A DNA stretch of 64,000 bases from Bimuria novae-zelandiae CBS 107.79 (lineage: Eukaryota > Ascomycota > Dothideomycetes > Pleosporales > Didymosphaeriaceae), in contig ML976680.1 of NCBI GenBank assembly GCA_010015655.1, forward strand, positions 386,686-450,685. The letters are read 5' to 3'. A program made the position numbers and the translations under genes. Shown here piece by piece: positions 13,420 through 22,869 of this stretch. Positions within the stretch are counted from its first letter, which is position 1. The number at the start of each line of letters is the position of its first letter. The notes under the pieces were generated by a model. It was given only the letters and a program-made list of their open reading frames with translations. It did not search any database and was not told the DNA's origin.

Positions 13420-14052
13420 TAGAGATAGATCTTTAAGTTATTATTATATAAATAAAGACTTGGCTTTGCGTATTTATTAAGTAGTTTAGAAGCTTAAGGA
13501 ATATTATCGTAAAATAGATAACTTTCTATTCTATACTATAGCACTTATTTTTTATCTAAACTATCGTACGGAATATGTAAAGATTTAGTAAAAAAGAGAC
13601 TATTAAAGAATCATGCTTTCTAAAGTAGAAGAGCTTTAGATATAATATTAAGATTTACAAATTCTACTAACTCTAGTATTATATAAAACGCCTGAAATTG
13701 CACTATAATATAAATTTAATATGTTTAACTAGATTATTAATAAGTTTAATATTAACAAATCACTTAGTTAGTAAGTTAATATAAGTATAAAGATTACTAT
13801 GCTAAAGCACTATATAAGGTTTAAGTAGCCTTTTTATAGTAGTAATATGCAAGTGCGTAAAGGAAACGCTAACTATAGCTTTTAATATTTATAATTAATA
13901 TCTTATCTATTCCTGCAATAAGCGACGAACTAGAACAAGTATTTTTAAAAGGACGTCGTACGATATCGTGGGAGAGAATGTAGCTTAGTGTATTAAGTGT
14001 TAAACATTAGAATATATAGAAAGTTAGCACCAAAGTAGAATCCTGGTAGGAG
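13420..14052 (+). pseudogene. hAT transposase C-terminal remnant
   Basis: Read on the plus strand, about 13910-14050 gives LSIPAISDELEQVFLKGRRT then ISWERM before a stop. This is the C-terminal dimerisation segment of hAT transposases, whose family pattern has DEPERVFSGARR followed by I-W-R residues. Upstream sequence to about 13420 is in the same orientation but broken by many stops. Terminal repeats were not found, so the element limits are unknown. It is unlike the better preserved hAT at 58825-61821. Confidence 0.6.
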
Positions 14053-14209
14053 AATAGCTAAAAGTACGTCGTACAATTAAAACGATAGAAAAACGATAAT
14101 AAGCGATAAAAACGATGAATAAGATAAAATACTAATAAAAAACCGAAAATCGTATCGTTTCTATCGTTGTATCGTTGACAACCCTGGTCCCACTGACTGG
14201 TAGAACACG

Positions 14210-14393
14210 TTAATACATAAGATATTAGTAAGTCCTTAGAGGGCGTATTTACTACCCTAACTAGTTTAACACGCCGCGGCCGTAATATTGAACTTCTAGA
14301 TAGATTTGAATAGCGCAAATTCATCGTAGCTATCGAATTACTACTCGACTATAATATCTCGTGATAGTGTTAATTCTGGGTGGCTCTATAGCC
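14210..14393 (+). pseudogene. pogo-type transposase C-terminal tail at the left border of gene island I
   Basis: 14217-14312 reads SLEGVFTTLTSLTRRGRN followed by IELLDRFE and a stop. It closely matches, at protein and DNA level, the tail of the pogo-type element at the end of the window (GEALEGASTAPSKSTRSG then LLDRFK-stop). Similarity continues into the 3' non-coding part up to about 14393, after which GC-richer single-copy sequence begins. Only the end of the element remains; upstream sequence is unrelated. Confidence 0.7.
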
Positions 14394-15146
14394 TCATTTT
14401 GCGTGAGCTACTTTTGATGAGGGTGGCACGGACACATTAGGAAAGGACAGCTTCACCACAATAAGCCTCTCCAACGAAAAACACAACTTGACATCAACAG
14501 CATCACCACACCCCTCCAATAGTCAGCACCGTGTTTCATCATCTATATTTCCATTATCCTATCTACCGCGTGTATTATTCAGCCATCTTTGCCCTCTACT
14601 AATGTCGATGTTGTATGCGCAGTAATCCGCGTAGGCGCAGAAGCGCCGTGACAGTTGTGTCGAGAAAGAGAAGGAACACCTGATATGCAAATCTGGAAAT
14701 GAACCGGCCTAGCCACGGACGAACGCCCGAAACGCCAGTTGGGCATAGCTTTTACCAACACCTGACGTGGTGCGACAGCAGCGAGAACACGGAGACCGTT
14801 CAATCGAGGAGAGCAGATTCTGACTGCGTAAAAGGAGAAAGACGTATGGCCATAACTGCTCGACAGCTTTAGGGGAGACTGTAGTACCTCGTGGAGAACG
14901 TTATGAGAATGGAAGGGATCATCTGGGTATGGGGGAACAGTTGGGAATTAGTCGCTTGATAAGACTTTTCAAAGTCCAGAGGGAAAAGAAGTCCTTGAGA
15001 AGAGTGAGAATCACCCAGCAGAGAAAGTCGGGTCTTTTGTAGCCTCAATCGTTTACCAGATGGGTGAGGAAACGTTGTCGCTACCAAGGTGCCTCACTCG
15101 AAAACTCGCCCGGGCGGCGTCATGCTCACGAGTGAAAGGCAGGTGC
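14394..15146. other. Island I left intergenic region / 3' flank of the nuclear-protein gene
   Basis: GC-richer sequence without RIP signature. The short minus-strand ORFs here (14579-14803, 14869-15087) have no recognisable content. The part nearest 15146 is most likely the 3'UTR of the downstream minus-strand gene. 14440-14530 is C/A-rich and resembles a 5' leader of a plus-strand transcript, but no coding region follows. Confidence 0.4.
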
Positions 15147-16937
15147 CTAGGTCTCCTCGTCCTCGTCCTCGGGGTTTGAGTCATGGTCTGAGTCGTGGTC
15201 TGAGTCTTGGTCCGAGTCGATAACCATTTGGTCTTCAACATCAGCATCCTCGTCGTCGATGGCCTCCCCGATGTTCGCGGCAGTGATCCCCGGAACACCC
15301 ATACCGTGACCTTCAACAGGCGCCTCGTGGGTACTTGCGGCGTCCTCGGCTAGTTCATCGAAGTCCCCACCCTGCTGCCTAAGCTGCAACAAAGTGCCCG
15401 TCGCCTCACGTTCAGCGGACGCGACGAGTACCTTACCCTGTCCAACATGCGAGACCTTGACGGTGGACCTCTGTTGATTGACCTGCTGGACACCACCGGC
15501 ATCATCCTGGGAAATTGCCATAAGCGCTTTGGCGGCTGCCGCGACAATTTTGATGTCTTGTTGATACTCCTCGTTCAGAGCATCTGTAATGCTTGAGTGA
15601 CCGTGGTACTTGCTGCCATAGACCAACGGGCGGGCGGATTGGTAGTACCCCTCAGTTTTCTCCAGGTTCAGCGGGAAATCATACGCACTCTCCATCAAAT
15701 TGCGGATCTGCGGGAACTCCATCTTGAAAAGGCCTTTGCAAACCACGATAGCGGCTATCTCGAGCTGGCGGAAGGAAGCCTCGCGAACATATATTGGCAA
15801 GTCTTCTATGCCGCCGCCCGTGCCGGTCTGGCTGCTGTTTGCATCAGCTTCACCAGTCGTCGTCCCCTTCTTAGGCTTGGGGATTGGTGCTGCACGCTCA
15901 TCGCCCCTAGCCATGATGTTCTTCGGCGCGGGTGGGATATCAGCAGGAGATTTCTTGTAGTACTTGCTGAAATGGCGCAGGAGTACTTTTATGTGATGCT
16001 GGCGGACGATCTCGTAAGTGTATGGCCGAAACGCCTTCGTGAACAGTCCAGATGTATACGCATAGGAAAGCTCGCACTCGTCACACCAGTAAAGGATCAT
16101 AGAGTCCTCAAAACTTGCCTCTGCGTACAACGTCGTGGGATCATCTCGTTTTGGTGTGTCGAGGGGCTTGTCCAGATGTTCGTTCGAACGCACAGGGATC
16201 GGGATTGTCTTGAAAGAGACATAAGGCAGATGCCGCTTCAAGACTGCAGTCTTCTCTTTAGTAGTCTTAAGGGTTCCCATTTCTGCCTTGATGGCGTCGG
16301 TCACGCCCTGCTGCGGATCGTAACCGGCGTCTGTGAGATCCTGGGCTTGCTCTTGAGGCTCTCCGTCTAGACCCTTTGAGCGCTTGCGAGGCGACTCAGC
16401 CAGGACTTGGTGGCGGCGCTTTCGAAGAGTCTCTGCCACGCCATCGGGCTCATGCGCATAAGGCGAGCCTGGCAGGGATGACTCTACATCAAGAGTGCTC
16501 TCATCGTCGGATACCTCAGAGGAAGGGTCACGAGTGCCAGAGGACGATGGCGCGGTTGCACGCCAGGCGGTGGAGGATGCGTGAACACTACGCGCAGCAC
16601 CAGGGACAGGGAGAAGTGTATCGGGCGTTATTGCCGACTGGTTTATGCCAGTGGTCGCGAAGGACATGTTGCCTATAAAGGTAGAACGGAAGCTGCTGTG
16701 GTTGAGCGAGCCCGTAGTTTCGCGCCGGTTAGAAGGGAGACCGGGTGCAGTTGCGTTGCTGCCCACTCCCATCTCGTTTGTGGGAAATGGCGTCTCGACC
16801 AGGCGCGCACCTGAAGACGGCGCATGCGATTTGTGAGTATCGTTGGCGCGCGGCGGATCGAATGAGCCATAGCTGACGCGCTGCTCCTGCCCAGGAGAGG
16901 AAGCAGGCGAGCGCGCGCGCCGGGTGGTGGGCGACAT
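15147..16937 (-). CDS. Hypothetical nuclear protein with basic NLS and acidic tail
   Basis: A 596-residue protein in one uninterrupted frame; no family was recognised. Residues 1-170 are low-complexity, rich in Ser/Thr/Pro. 172-188 form a bipartite basic cluster (RKRR...PRKRSK) typical of a nuclear localisation signal. About 275-345 is the most ordered part, with a CDEC motif and aromatic residues (ILYWCDECELSYAYTSGLF, YTYEIVRQHHIKVLLRHFSK). The last 30 residues are an Asp/Glu-rich tail with SDxDSDHD repeats. The ATG at 16937 was chosen over the in-frame ATG at 17111. It has an A at -3 (CAAAG-ATG), and the upstream ATG is itself followed by a consensus donor (GTAAGT), so the 58 extra codons lie in a 5'UTR intron. 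A TTATATAT stretch at 17304-17313 may be the promoter. The base composition is normal, so this is host sequence. Function is unknown; a chromatin or transcription role is only inferred from composition. Confidence 0.8.
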   Translation of the reverse strand: MSPTTRRARSPASSPGQEQRVSYGSFDPPRANDTHKSHAPSSGARLVETPFPTNEMGVGSNATAPGLPSNRRETTGSLNHSSFRSTFIGNMSFATTGINQSAITPDTLLPVPGAARSVHASSTAWRATAPSSSGTRDPSSEVSDDESTLDVESSLPGSPYAHEPDGVAETLRKRRHQVLAESPRKRSKGLDGEPQEQAQDLTDAGYDPQQGVTDAIKAEMGTLKTTKEKTAVLKRHLPYVSFKTIPIPVRSNEHLDKPLDTPKRDDPTTLYAEASFEDSMILYWCDECELSYAYTSGLFTKAFRPYTYEIVRQHHIKVLLRHFSKYYKKSPADIPPAPKNIMARGDERAAPIPKPKKGTTTGEADANSSQTGTGGGIEDLPIYVREASFRQLEIAAIVVCKGLFKMEFPQIRNLMESAYDFPLNLEKTEGYYQSARPLVYGSKYHGHSSITDALNEEYQQDIKIVAAAAKALMAISQDDAGGVQQVNQQRSTVKVSHVGQGKVLVASAEREATGTLLQLRQQGGDFDELAEDAASTHEAPVEGHGMGVPGITAANIGEAIDDEDADVEDQMVIDSDQDSDHDSDHDSNPEDEDEET

Positions 16938-16956
16938 CTTTGCTATGGATTTACAC

Positions 16957-17108
16957 CTTCGGAAAGTTGTTAGTGGTGGTTGCTTGATGCAAGCGTCGGT
17001 ATGGAGCGTGGCACTTGGTTGGGGAAATGAAAGAGCTATGCAGATCGACTGAAGACGTGGACGGCGAATGGCTGGGGAATCGCAACCTTGGAGCACAAGC
17101 GAACTTAC
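16957..17108 (-). other. Predicted 5'UTR intron of the nuclear-protein gene
   Basis: Minus strand: donor GTAAGT starting at 17108, branch-point sequence ACTAAC (CTAAC at 16973-16969) and acceptor AAG ending at 16957, 19 bases before the start codon. Length is 152 bp. An alternative acceptor TAG lies about 13 bases nearer the ATG. Confidence 0.6.
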
Positions 17109-17752
17109 CAAAGACCTTGAGGTTTTGCCTGAAGTGTGAGATTTGGTTTGCGCGAGAAGTGTTGGCGCTGGGGCGTAAATGCGAGTTCAGGAGTCCGGTG
17201 AATTGTTCCAGAAAGACCGGCCCGCTTCAACGCCAAATCTAAGATCTTCTGAGGAGGGCTTCTGAACTTGCAATGCGGTCAGTCGTGTCGTCAAAGTAGT
17301 GATAGATATATAAGGGTAGAAGAGAGGGAGAGGTGTTGTGTTCTCTATAAAGTCACTGCAGCAAGAGATTGAGGGCAACACAACCCCGACCCAAGCGGCA
17401 GCCGAAAGATGTGACAGACTTACTGGCCTAGCTCGTCGACCTGAGCCCGGTGAATGTCGTTTATTGGCTTGTTAGGGTGGTGGGTTGGTGCGTGGGGCCG
17501 GAGTGCTTTTTTATGGGCGGGAGCTGGCAGTGGCTGGCGCACGACGGGTTGATGCACCGTTGTATTACGACTCTTTCACGGAAGTTTCGCGGCAGGCACA
17601 CCACGCGTGGAGCAGCTTTCAACTTTTAATGGAGGATAGCAAGTATACACGCGCGCTGAGAGGCATACGCCAAAGACCAAAAGCGCAGCCGGCCAGATAC
17701 GCAATACAGCGAGCGATGACAACGATGCATCAGTACCCTTGAGGTCGCAGAC
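17109..17752. other. Intergenic region upstream of the nuclear-protein gene
   Basis: Host-type GC content. It probably holds the promoter and 5' leader of the minus-strand gene. An 85-codon plus-strand ORF (17485-17742) has no recognisable motif and is not called. Confidence 0.4.
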
Positions 17753-17986
17753 TTAGGGGGGCAGGCTGTTCTTCATCGACGAGCGAACAGGGCCCACGAA
17801 ACTGATCCAAGTGGCATGGGTTGCGTATGGAAAGGTCTCTGTCTTGCCTACGACGTCCTGCGCCAAATTTGCCACCGCAGAGCCATCAGGTTGTGGAATC
17901 ATTGACCAGGTGTAAGCATCTGTCCAAAAAGCATACCTACATCCTGCATCTTGTACAGCGTCAGCACCATCTTTCAGGGCTATCAC
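17753..17986 (-). CDS. Possible small coding exon, unrecognised
   Basis: A minus-strand open stretch whose translation looks protein-like (ALKDGADAVQDAGCRYAFWT, IPQPDGSAVANLAQDVVGKT) and ends at a stop at 17753. It has no good ATG: the stretch opens with GTG and the frame is closed upstream by TAA. If real it would be the last exon of a spliced gene. A TATATAAGG box on the same strand at 18054-18062 is about 70 bp upstream. No homologous family is recognised; it could equally be chance. Confidence 0.25.
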   Translation of the reverse strand: MIALKDGADAVQDAGCRYAFWTDAYTWSMIPQPDGSAVANLAQDVVGKTETFPYATHATWISFVGPVRSSMKNSLPP

Positions 17987-18702
17987 GTAGGCGTAGCATT
18001 AATTGATGAACGTTCAGAATATCCTTTCTGAAGCCTTGGCTCGTACGCGGCGTCCTTATATACAACAAATCATTGACAAACACGACCAATAGATCTGTCT
18101 ATTCCATTCCATTCGCCAATGATTCGAAATGGGATGCATGCATGCGGAAAACAAATAGATGCGGGTTCGGACTGACAGCAGAAGCTCCAACTTTGGCATG
18201 TTCTTGACCGACAGGTGCACATCGAACATGAATGTTTGCAGTCATTGTTCCCAGCACGAAGGGTCACGGATCGGTCGCAAAAGCAGTAGAGGCTGACACC
18301 ACGGCGATATTCTGTCTACCTCCGTGCTCTTCCCTGCTTCTCAGTATGATGGGTTTGTCCACAGGGTACACGAGCAACGTTCTTAAATGGACTGACACAT
18401 TTCTCCTATCGGTTTTGCAACTGGACGAATTAAAGCGACGCCAACACCAATTGTAATGACATATATATAGGCGCACAATACACGCAGCCGTTTCGGAAAA
18501 GTCTAACACTTGAGCACCATGCTTTGCCAAAGCCATTCGCAGGGGGACCTTATTCGTGGTCCAAAAGATCAATAAAGTTCAGCAAAAAAGATATTGATTG
18601 TATTAGAACTTTGACGCCTTATCCATGCAGATTAATGTACAGCATTATATGCGACCACAAAAACTTATCCTCGCAAAGCAAACAGAGAAGTACGGATGCT
18701 CT
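17987..18702. other. Intergenic region between putative exon and phiA-like gene
   Basis: No convincing gene. It contains TATA-like boxes at 18054-18062 (minus) and about 18460-18470. The short ORFs here have no recognisable content. The last part is the 3' flank of the PhiA-like gene. Confidence 0.4.
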
Positions 18703-19325
18703 TTACGATGTGTACCAGCAGCCGACAGGGTTCTCTGCCTTGATCGCAGCGGCGGTAATAGCCGTGCAGTTCTCGTTCCAGCCTGGTGTGGCACTACCCT
18801 GAAGCCAGAGGCTCCAGGCGCCGTCGATTGCGTCTGGGCAGGCCTGAATACCGGTACCATCGAACTTGAGCTCGTTGTTGTCAATCGCCCATCCCTTCGT
18901 CTCCCAGTTCTCTCCCAGGGGCTCCGCGCCCGTCACGTATCCGATATTGCCCATACCTGCAATGCTTGTTAGAGCGCGCCGACGACACAAATTAAGTTCC
19001 AATGACTTTGCTTACCCATTCCGGAGCGGTCGACAAAGATGGTTTGAGGTCTGGCAGAAGTCCGGCTGGGGAGGAGTTGGAGCTCCTGATCCTGGATGTA
19101 GAAGGTCGCCGAGTTGATGCCGGGAGCATCGCATGACGAGTTCTGGGACTTCGCACCCACCAGCAGGCTGCTACGTGCTGCCTGGAAAGCTAAGTTGTGG
19201 ACTGGAGAGCCGGAGCGGATCGCAATGACACCGAAATTTTCGGACTCTGCGATGGGAGTCGTCTGGGGGAGAGCAGAAGCTGTCAGAGCAACTGCGGCAG
19301 CGAGGAAGGCAGTGGTGAATTGCAT
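18703..19325 (-). CDS. Secreted cell-wall protein, PhiA-like
   Basis: A two-exon gene: exon 1 19325-19016, intron 19015-18957 (59 bp: GTAAGC donor, CTAAC branch point, GCAG acceptor), exon 2 18956-18703; 187 residues. Residues 1-18 are a clear signal peptide (MQFTTAFLAAAVALTASA) followed by LPQ. The mature part has the layout of fungal PhiA-type cell-wall proteins: FGVIAIRSGSPVHNLAFQAA, a short SxLVGAK segment, a Cys (NSSCDAPG) followed by FYI, then IFVDRSGMG...IGYVTGAEP at the exon junction, and a C-terminal ACPDAIDGAWSLWL...NENCTAI...GCWYTS segment. There are four cysteines and N-glycosylation sequons (NSS, NCT), and the length is close to the family's usual 180-190 residues. PhiA proteins are associated with phialide/conidium walls; some relatives are abundant secreted proteins. 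The start codon has a good context (CAAC-ATG). The exact biological role here is inferred from family resemblance only. Confidence 0.85.
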
Positions 19326-19444
19326 GTTGACGGTGGAGTGCGAGAGTTGTTGGATTTGAGATTACGATTAAGTGCGTTTACTTGGAGGAAGCGATGCTGC
19401 AGATGATGTTGATGGTGGATAGAGAGAAGAAGGCGTCAGCCGTT

Positions 19445-19454
19445 CTTATATATA
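19445..19454 (-). promoter_or_regulatory. TATA box of the PhiA-like gene
   Basis: TATATATAAG on the minus strand, about 120 bp upstream of the ATG at 19325, followed by a pyrimidine/purine-rich leader. Position and sequence fit a core promoter. Confidence 0.6.
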
Positions 19455-20964
19455 CCCATTTCCACCTAGGCACGGTCGCCACATCTGTGCCGCCGAGCAC
19501 GAAGATCGAAATTGAGGCTGAACAAGCTCGGCATGCAACAGTATGAAGTCACGCTCCCTGTGCGATGAGCTAACGCATTCATCGTATAAGGACCCGAGTT
19601 TGTCCTACTCCACAGCTCGGAGAAAATGGCACCGGATTTAGAATACACTAAGAGTGACGCAGGGTTTATCGCAATGTTTTTAAGGATGGATGATGTCAAT
19701 TGCCCCACGGCTAATAGACATTAGTGGATCTGTCGTGGCTTAGACTGGCTAGAACGCCGCTGTTCCGACGGTAGTGTGGCGCTTGGGACATACTCCTATT
19801 CGCTCATATCGGACCGAGCTCCATCTGTTTGTCATGGCCTGTTTGGCGTTGTCATTCAGTACTCCAGTCTACCGTATTGTACGATTGTCGTGCCTCGAAG
19901 TATGCTCATCCCCCGCAAGGCTTTCGCAACCTGATTCTCAAGCCTTCTACTCTCAGGAGAAGCCATTTATAAGACCTCGGAAAAATCAGTGCTGATCCAT
20001 CAACCTGACTCTTAAATTCCTGAGCACGGTGGATGAAAGAGAGGGCAAGACGCCCTGCGGCTCAATGGCATGTGCACTTTCGGCTTGCAGCTACGAAATG
20101 AGTCGAACTCCGGTACCGTTCAATATCAGACATCGTACATACACGCTCAAACAAGGCACTAGCCGCCGAAAGAGCCTCCGCGACAAACTGTACCCTCCAG
20201 GCAGCATTACGCACGCGCGATAATTTAATGTGCAGTTAAAGTATTAAGAGACGTGTTAAGACGCCGAGAGACGCGTTAGTACGGTACCGCGGCGGGGGGA
20301 GAACTTTAGCACGATGCGAAGACCTGCACAAAAGCGGCGACAAGCTGTACCTACTATAGGTACTCAGTGATACTTGACGAGGCCCTTGTACGTATCAGCA
20401 TTCCTCCTTGTAGGACTTCACGTGGTCATCAAGGCTAAACAAAACCACCTCGTGGCTATAGGCTTTCGTAAATATTGGAAGCAGATTGTCTCGCGTGATT
20501 TTTGCTCATAAATTTGTGCTAACGTGTTTAGAGCATACGCACAACCCGGTGCTGCCGGGCTGCACAGATTTCGATAAAGTGGCTTCCAGTCCCCAGCACT
20601 GAGCCCACAGAAAGCACTGGCGATTTCAACACAGCAACATTAAAGGGAGCAAAATTTGATGATCGCGTTTCCACCAAACTCTAAGAATCAAGATTGCGTT
20701 CTCGCCAAACGCGAATGCAACGCTTACCGACAACCGATGTTCCTCCAGAAATCCTGCATGTCTATATGTGAAACGTTGATCGACAATGCTTACTGTACCG
20801 GCGGCACGGCGTCTGGGGTGCAGCCACGAGCGGCTGAAAATCGAACGCGGGCCGATCTGACACAAGTGCCGTCGCATATTTGGTCTACCTCCGCCGCTCT
20901 GTGGCGTCGCCGCCGGGGACGCACGGAAGCACTGAGCCTTTCCGATGACTTATATCTACTTGTA
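19455..20964. other. Island I right flank, no convincing gene
   Basis: Host-like GC content until the transposon at 20965. The longest ORF (20656-21075, plus) runs 37 codons into the transposon's terminal repeat and shows no recognisable domain. 20220-20290 contains slightly repetitive GACGC/GTTAAGACG sequence. Promoter sequence of the PhiA-like gene lies at the left end. Confidence 0.5.
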
Positions 20965-22755
20965 AGCTCGGCCATATACTTTTCGGCCACATATACTTCT
21001 CGGCCACCCCACCTAAGAGAACCACACTATTTTAAGTCGCGATTTTTCAACAACAACAATTATATTTGCCACTAAGTATATATAGACTTAAGAGTAAGCG
21101 CTGCTACTACTACTATTGCCTTTTAAGCTTCTTTTTCTAGCGAAGTGCCTTTCTATTAAGCCTGTAGAGTAGCTACACGATTAATTATAGCCTTAATACT
21201 CTTAATATTACTAAAGCGCTTATTTAGATTAACTTAAACTTACTTTTTTATACAGGTAACCCTAGTACTATCTAATTAATATTTAAGTCGTTAATTCTTA
21301 GCCTTAAGTTAAGCTACCCTAGTGTTAGCTTCTATAATAGCTTTACCTGCCTTATTAAGCACTAAGCGGGTGCTTCGTGAGAGAGATTCTGATAGTAGAA
21401 GTTGCTACTAAGCTTTATATAGGGCCTGTGAGCTCCGTAGGGTGTTAAAGACCTAATCTGATTGATCTGATGTTTAATAAGCTGCTGGAGGAGTAACTGG
21501 TTAGCTAGTTACTTAGGATGACAGTAGTACAAGGCTTAGGTTGTATAGGCAGAGTTTAGAAGCCTGCTAGCTAGCTTATATAACACGCTCTAATAGCGCT
21601 TCTTCCTTTACCTTATTATATAATATAATAAAGCGCTCTTTCTTAATTAGGGCTACGTTATTAAGTGCAGAGAAAGCTCAGATCTTATTATAATAGCGTG
21701 TCTTAAGTACAGAGAAAGGAGCAAGATCTAGAGGCTATAGCAGGTGTAAGGCGTGCGCTAAGAGGTATAGTAGGTGGATCTTGTTAACTTTACAGACCCC
21801 CATGAAGTTAATTGGTGTGTTAGGAGCTATAGCTATTAAGAAGGAGTAGATAATAGCCGCTAGAGAATAGTAAAGTATTTAGTAAAAAAATACGCTGTAA
21901 CTATTTATATCTAATTGAGTTAGATGTCTAGCTATTCTTTAACGTTATATAGAGCTATTTTAGTATATCTTATACTAAGAACTAGATAGATTATAAATAC
22001 TTACCTTTAAAGATAACTAGGCATTAAAGCTTGGCGCTAGTAGCTAAGATAGTCTTAATAATAAACACCTATTTGCGATCCTCTAAAGATTTAATATAAA
22101 CTTTTTTCTTTAAAGAGCTTATAAGCACCTAGGTATTTGTACATACCCCTAGTGCGCACCTAGTCTTATCTATATTCTATATATCCTCGTATTGTATCCC
22201 TAGCTCTATTCTCGTCCGCTTAAAAAGCTTAAGAAAGGCCTTTATAGTGTTGTAGTTAGCTACTGTAGTTCGTGCGCTCTTAATTATTTAACTAACTATA
22301 GATACGACGAGTGGGTTGCGGGCGATAAAATAGGGTATCTATAGTCGCCTAAGAGGCTCGTAGTCCCCGTTTATGCGGAGGAGCCAGGTGGCCATTTCTC
22401 GTACGCGAGGATGGGAGGGAGGCTATACGTATACGTCCTTATTAAGTATCTACTCTACTAAAAACGCCTCTTATTTAGAAGTTAATTGCTGCTATTAGTA
22501 ATAAGCTATTATATAAAGTTGGTGGCTATTAATGCGCTCTTAAAGTAATAATTAAGGAATACTATATACCTTAGTAGCTTATCGCTAGCTTTTAAAAATA
22601 CTATTATTAAGATCGCGGATAGTATTATTAAAAGCAATCTTATAGGGATCTATTTTAAGTGTGTGGCGTTAAAGTATAGAGCGTCAAAAACAGAGTAACG
22701 CGTTGTGGTGTGGTGGCCGAGAAGTATATGTGGCCGAAAAGTATATAGCCGAGCT
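20965..22755 (-). mobile_element. Fot/pogo-type DDE transposon E, RIP-inactivated
   Basis: The element is 1791 bp and flanked by TA (20963-20964, 22756-22757). TIRs of about 45 bp are almost identical and begin AGCTCGGC(C/T)ATATAC, with a GTGGCCGA module repeated inside. The minus-strand transposase is degenerate but shows NKIHLLYLLAHALHLL followed by PLDLAPFSVLKTRYYNKI. This is the segment around the last acidic residue of the pogo/Tigger DDE domain, of the same subfamily as element C. Coding DNA is saturated with stops while the TIRs still carry unmutated CpA. Its left end is exactly the right border of gene island I. Confidence 0.85.
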
Positions 22756-22869
22756 TATGTGCAAAATCAATCTTCTAGCAGACAAGGTCGTTTGGCGACG
22801 CTCTGATGTTCTGTCATCAAAAAGCTTAGCCAAAGCTTAGGCAACCTTGAAATGCTGTAAGTAAAAACG

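Noticed and set aside
15597..16370. 257-codon plus-strand ORF
   Set aside because: Antisense to the 596-residue nuclear-type protein, whose acidic tail, NLS and splice features are more convincing.
20656..21075. 139-codon plus-strand ORF with several Cys
   Set aside because: The last 37 codons lie in the TIR and interior of transposon E; no signal peptide or domain, and no splice or promoter support.
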